DNA from: Plotosus lineatus
Taxonomy: Eukaryota; Chordata; Actinopteri; Siluriformes; Plotosidae
NCBI GenBank assembly: GCA_024760905.1
Contig: CM045733.1
Span: forward strand, 23,906,501 to 23,970,500
Reading direction: 5' to 3'
Length of the DNA stretch: 64,000 nucleotides
The notes beneath the pieces are model-generated. The model was not told the origin of the DNA. It was given only the letters and a program-made list of their open reading frames with translations, and searched no databases. Below are positions 27,065-34,159 of the stretch, one piece after another (the stretch's first letter is position 1; each line of letters begins with the position of its first letter). Made by a program: the position numbers and the translations under genes.

Positions 27065-30000
27065 TACATACATAGACACACACACACACACACACACACC
27101 CTTGCCAATTCGTGATTTGAACTTCGTGGTCTTGGTACATTGCGGCATTTTAATAATAATAAAAAAAATTCATAAAAAATTCAAAATTCGTGCTGAAACT
27201 TGCATGTAAGCAAGTGGAAGGCAGGGACCCAAGTCAGGCTGCATCCATTGTTTCCAAACAACAGACTGAAGTGCCCCTCCTCCCCAGTTCAGGCAGGGAT
27301 TGCCCACTCAACTCAATCCCGCAAGCTAATTGGCTTAGACACGTGACGCTGTTGCCTCGCATATCCCGTGGGATTTTTTTGTGATTTTGTGATCTTATAG
27401 TGTTTGTGAACGTCCTGCACCATCTAAGGCATCCAGTGAGCCCAAGAAAAAGCGAAATATGATGACAGTGACCCAAAAAGTGAAGTTGCTAGATATGCTG
27501 ACGGCGGGCAATACGTATGCCCATGTAGCATGCCATTACGCCATAAATGAATCTCTCCCGTGCTTTACATCAAAAAAGACTAAGATCAAGCGGAGAAGAG
27601 CTATTGTCAGAGGTGAGTAAAGTATTTATATATAAATTCTATTTAAATATTAATACATTACAGTATTTACATGTGCATATAACTGTAATGTTTAATAGAC
27701 ACTTCTTGATATTGTATAGATGTGAAAACATATCGAAATGAAACAACATGGTAGAAATGAGAGGGACGTTCCTACTTTGCGGTTTTTTGAATATCGCGGC
27801 CAGGTCTGGTCTACATTATCTGCGATATTCAAGGTATGACTGTATAACTGAACTGGGAAGAAGGAGGGGCACGTTCAGTCTGTCGTTTGTAAGCAATGGA
27901 CGCTGCTTCATTATGTCATCGTACTACGTAGGTACGTCTAAACTCAAAATTTGACTTTTTTTTTGGAAAAAAAAACAAACCAAAAAAAAAAAAACGTAAA
28001 AGCGAAAAAATGTAAAACGGATGAACGCAAGTCAGGGAGCATATATATATATATATATAGTTCCAGAAGTAGAGCAGGTGTCCTCTATTGGGAGCAGAAA
28101 GGTGTAAATATTAACAGGCATATCAGTTGTGTGTGCTCAGCATTTACACAGCATATTCCATTTTTCTGTCAGGAAATGGAGTTTCAAAAACTCTGGTGTT
28201 TAAAAAGACAAACATAGTGTACAATGTTTTGAAATCTACTTCTGAGGAACACTCTGGATCAGACCTTAATACCGCATGTGGGATGATGAGCTGCTCATAG
28301 TTGACATGTTCTCTTAGCTCTGCCAGATAGTTGATGTACGTTAGCTTCTTACCAAACTTGTGGCTAGGAGAAGCAGGATAAACATATGTAAATACCAAGA
28401 AAATATTTACAACAGTCTAATGGATAACAATTAATAATACCTTATAAGAGGTTTGAATATACTCCATAGGATCCGGATAAAATTTGTGGGGTGGACAACA
28501 TAGAGGGCCTTAAGATTCTTTTTGTATCTGGCACAGAAACATGTAAATAGAAAGAAAATCATGAAAACTACGGAAAAAAACAAGGAAATAGTGTAACTCT
28601 TTTACCCTAATCTCACAAGATATGAAATCCTGCACACAAAAAACCCAAACAAAAAACAATTCACAAATTTATCGCAACGATAATGTGCACACAATCATGC
28701 AATCATTTTAATTAACGAATTACTAATGGCATCATCAAATAACGGCTAGTGTACAATTTGGGTACATGTTATTCTAGGGAGGACATGGAAAATTTTACTG
28801 TTTAATCCAGGATCAAACCTCTTTCACAGTTTTCAGATCTACTGCGGAATGCATGTGGATTCTTTTTAAAATCATTGCTTTTTTATTTTTACTGTTTTTC
28901 TTTATCATTTATATTTGTCAAATTGTTCCCAGATACTGACATGCACAAAATTTTTCCGGCTTACCTGTAGCAAAAAGAAAGGATCGCCAAGGCCATTCTT
29001 TTATCCCTCGTTTTACAGATCCACCAATGTTAATATTCGTGATTTTTAAAAATAAAACTAAAATTTTTAGAAAAGCGGTGGCATTGGCCTGGTCCTTTCG
29101 TCACCCTCTCACAGTTGTTCTTATAAACACATCATGTATATCTGCACATGCATACCACCAAGTATCGCTTTGGACTCGCTGATATTTTAAACTCCAGTGA
29201 TCTACAGTTTTTTCGCATACAAATGTATCGTGTGCAAGTTTCCATGAGTTGATTCCTATGAGTTTCCAGAACTGCTGCTTCTTCTTTTCCTTTCTGCTGT
29301 TCCCTTCAGGGGTCGCCACAGCGAATCATCTGCCTCCATCTCACTCCATCCTCTGCATCTTCTCTTACGCAAACTACCTTCATGCCCTCCTTCACCACAG
29401 CCATAAATCCTCTCTTTGGTCTTCCTGAAGGCCTTCTTCCTACCAATATAGTCACGATCCTCAGTACATGTCCGAAAATGGAAGCCTATTGGGTCTTATT
29501 GGCCTGTGGAACTCCCAAGGCAGCAGACAGGTACTGGCAGGCCAAACATGTTGCAGCCCGAGTTGCTGCTGATACAAAATCTTGGGCATGTGAGGAGTTC
29601 AGTGAGGGCCTGAAACGCGATAATCGTTTGGCCTCAAAAAGATTCTGGACCACCATCTGACACCTCAGGAGGGGGAAGCAGTTTTCCCCAAATACTGTTC
29701 ACAGTGAAAGTGGGGGACCGCTCACCTCGACTGGAAACGTCATCAGGAAGTGGAAATACTACTTCAAGGACCTCTTCAATCCCACCAACATGCTGTCCAC
29801 GCAGGAGGAAGACTCTGGGGGGTTTGGGTGGGGGTCCACCCATCACTGGATCTGAGGTCGCTGAGGTAGTCAAAAAGCTCCTCAGTGTTCGGGCTCCGGG
29901 GGTGAAGGAGATCTGTCCTGAATATCTCCGGGTTCTGGATGTTGTAGGACTGTCTTAATTGAAACGTCTCTGCAACGTAGCGTGGTCTTCGGGGGCCGTA

Positions 30001-33000
30001 TCTCTGGATTGGCAAACCGGGGTAGTAAGCCCCTTTTTTCATAAAGAGGACTGCAGGATGTGTTCCAGTAATCACCGGAGTCAGAGTTTGGTTTGCATTG
30101 GTAACCGGTCAAATTGGTTTCCTGTGAGAGCTGGAGTCCACCAATGCTGTCCTTTGTCACCGATTCTGTTCATAATTTTTATGGACAGAATTTCTAGGCA
30201 CAGCCAAGGTGTTAAGTGATTCTGGTTTGGTGGCCATCGAATCTCGTCTCTGCTTTTTGCGGATGAGATTGTCATTTTGGCTTCATCAATCTAGGACCTT
30301 CAGCTCTCATAGGAGCGATTTGCAGGCGAGTGTGAAGCGGTCAAGATGAGAATCAGAACCTCCAAGTCCGAGGCCATGGAAGAGCTGGAAGAAAATGGCT
30401 GGGGAAAGGGACGTCTGAACTTCAATGCTTAGGCTGCTGCCCCCCACGACCCGACCTTGGATTAAACGAAGGAAGATGAAGATGGTTAAATTCAAATCAC
30501 TGTATTAGGGTCAGGGCTATAAACATTTCAGCCCACTAGCTTTGTGTCCTGCAAACTATTCACATGGGGGGGAGAAAAAAAAAAAAGACCTTAGCTTGCT
30601 TCTTTATGGAAAGTGAATTATTAACACCAGGTTCAGCTATGCTCTGTGAAGTTGGGCCACTATTTCATTTGAAACAAAAGACCACTGGAGACTTGTCAGT
30701 AAGACAGGTGGGTGAAGCTACTGATGTTACTCACTTTCTGTCGAATTCTCTGTAGGCGTTTCGGAGCCAGCTGAAGGAGGGCTTGTTGATGCTGCGCAAG
30801 CCGTGGTGAAAGTAAACTACCGAGTAGTCACTCTCTACGTACTGATCCAAAGTATACTGCAAATACCTGTGACAAAATAATTCTTTAGAGAAAAGAACAT
30901 TTAGCAGAAATGGAAGGATTAAAAGAAGAACAAACTGAATTTATCTGAACTCCAACTACACTCACTCCAATAGTCGATGGTGATTAAGCTGATGTGACGG
31001 GGGCATGCAGCAACTACTAAAAATGATCAGCTTCCTTCCATAATTATCATCACCTAACGCACACACACACAGACACACCCTTAGGGTTCTGAAAATGTTG
31101 ACAGTTTATCAGCTAAAATACAACAGAAGAGTCCATCAGGGATCCCAGCGAGGTTTAGGAAAAAATAGAGGAAACGGGTTCAGAAATAGAGGAAATGAAA
31201 TATTTCAGCTGGGGGGGGGGGGGGTGTCAATGGGGCTGAAGCAACTGTGAAGATGAAAAAAAAATAGCAGAATTCTGCTAAATAGCGGAGATCTGGGATC
31301 CCTGGTCCATGTAAGCCAATCCACAAAATTAAGTCATACCTGATTGCTGAGTTCATGTAGGATGAATCAGTGAAATAATTGTCTTAATATATCCATATGC
31401 ACTGAACTGTGAGAAATAGTTTTTTATTGAATTGTAAATTTTTACAAGATATTTTCAGATTTGTTGGCCTCATTGATTAAATAAACCAAAATAAACCATC
31501 AAACTGACAACAAAAATCAAAAGAGACTACAAATTTTTAAAATACATGATTACTGAATCCTCTTGTTCAAAATTCTGTTTATTTTTTAGCGTTTTGAAGT
31601 TTGGTTTTCAAGTTTAGCAAATCGTACCACTTCTGTTTTTAGTGTACTCAAGACACATACGCTGAAAGATGTAGGTGCCAATCAGAATGCACAAATACTC
31701 ATATCCAGTGTGTGGATGATAATGTAAAAAAAAAAAAAAAAATACTGTTTATACTTGAGCAATCAGCAAAGAGAAGTTAATTCTGCTTTAAAAAGAAATT
31801 TAATACAATTATTATTAAATTATTTCAATTTAACCTCAAAGAAAACATACATAATTATAGAAATAATCCTCTTTGTTGCCACACACATTTTTATTGTAAG
31901 CTGAAATCTAACAACAGTATTTCATTTACCGTATGTACAGTATATCGTTTTAACATTTTATATACAAATCACATTAAATACACTTTTTTTGGGGTGTATT
32001 TAATAAATGACAGTTCTACACAACATAATCTAGACATTTGTCTTGAACATCACTTGAAAATGTGGAGTTATGGTTTTGAGATATTAGCAAATCAGAATCT
32101 CAAAAATACACATTGTTTAAGAAATCAGATCAGAAGTAATGCATACTGGATCTCCAGGACCCAGAAAACACTATCAGAGTTATGCACTCAACCACAGTAT
32201 TCCGCGACACTCACATCCATGAAGTAATGAGAACTAGGTAAGGTAAGGTAGACTGCTGGGCTTTTTACACCCGAGACATAGTGGCTCATCAGGCCGATGC
32301 TTATCCCCGGTTTCTGCAGCGTGAAGCAACTAGGAGTTCAACTCCTCCTGGATGGGACGCTAGTCCATCTCAGGTTACCTTCCCAGTATATTTTTACTGG
32401 TACCCATTTATACTGTTGGATGAACAGAGGCACACTTGAGGTTAAAAGACCTTGCCTTGGGTCTTAGCACAGTGGGGGTCTAACTGGGATTTGAACTCAC
32501 AATCTCCCGATCATGAGCCCAGCACTCTAACCACTACGCCACCGGCTCCACCGATGAGAACTAGAGTTAATCAGAAAAACAGAACCTAGATGCTTAGATA
32601 GAGTTGACAGACTTGTGTGTGTACACAAGCTTATACACACGCCGTATTTTCAGACCATAAGGTACACTTAAAAGCCTTTAAACTTCAATAAAAATTGACG
32701 GTGCACTTTATAATCTGGTGTCTTGTGTGTGGATGCAGCCACACGACTCCATCTCACCGACACCGTCAAATCCCAAGTGAAGCAAACTAATTCAGAACTT
32801 ACCACCATTCCGGTGGATTAACCAAAGAACTCAAACTGCTAGATATTGGTGTCAACAGGTCATAAGTTAGAGGGATTTGGGCTTTATGTCCAAATACCAG
32901 GGATCCCAGTGAGGTTTAGAAAAAAATAGAGGAAACGGGTTTAGAAAGAGAGGAAATTAAATATTTCAGCTGGGGGTCAAGGGGGCCGCAGGGCCCCTTG

Positions 33001-34111
33001 CGGGGTACAGGGGCAGAGCATGTCATGTAAAAAAAAAATTATGCAAACAAGTTAATCATTGTTTTGTAACATGCATAAACACGAAACAAAACTGCTTAAA
33101 TAATGTAAAAAATACTAAAAGGTTATTAACAGTGTAGATAAACACACAATTCAAGTAGCATAGCGTTATGGCTTGTCATTCATGTGTAACAATTATGAAG
33201 TAATTATGAACTAATTCGTAGGGTGATCACATAACATATTATCACAACAAACATTTGTGTTCAACTTGTGAGCATACCTGCTACAAGTTAGTATGTTAAT
33301 AGTATAACACTATAATTCAAAATGTTACAACATTTACTCTGCACTAATAAACAGTCTTACACTGTTTATTGCATAAATTTATAAAAAAAATAGCGGTATT
33401 CCACTAAATAGCGGAGATCTTGGATCTCGGAAACACCGACATTGCTGCTATCGTAGTCAGGTGACTCGCTAAGTAATAAGGGAGTGGTTTTTCCACCTAA
33501 TCTCCGTCTCTACCCTAAGGACGTTCACTTGGCTTAATGAGAGTCTCACGTTCATCACTGGGATAAAGCACTGCTACAGGCGCCCTCCTGAGACCTTGGA
33601 TTAACCTTCTTGAATTTAAAGTTACACTGATACAGCTCATTAAGAGTGATGACTTCCGTTCTGTAATGAACACAATACTCATGCAGCGAATGGGCGCCGC
33701 CATGTTTGTTACTGTGATGACGCCGTCTCATTAGGGGGGGCATGACTGAGAAAAGTTTAGGTTAGAAGGCTTCTAATCTCTGTCTCTATTGATCGGAGTC
33801 CATGCATGAGGGAATAATAGATAATAAACTATTATAATACAATAAAAATAATAGAGGGATCCCGGTTTTATGTCAAACGCGTGGAACTGTTAAATTCAGA
33901 CACTGAAGGTGAAGAATTTGATGGATTTGTGGAAGAGGAATGAGCTGAAAAACTGAGTTTATTGCTTTATATTGTTAAACTGAACAATGTTGAGAGTTAT
34001 TGAAGTGTATTTTATATTTTATGTGTTACAAGTGAACAATGTTGAGTTATTGTGAGAGTTCAATTAAATTTGACTTATCTGACTTTTGTTTTGCTTAATG
34101 CGCCTTATAAT

Positions 34112-34159
<48 letters not shown>

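Larger units (their letters stand above)
25757..28044. mobile_element. Composite pogo-like element with nested repeats
   Basis: Left end ACAGACGCTCCCCGACTTATG; a matching inverted end AACGCAAGTCAGGGAGC lies at about 28023-28040. The segment between holds long (TA)n, a V-SINE and a Tigger-like element. An internal piece near 26523-26600 (AAAACAGTGTAAACACCAAG, ACACAAGAGTAGCACGCTAT) reappears at 38775-38848 beside an RTE copy. Joining the two ends into one insertion is inference. Confidence 0.4.
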
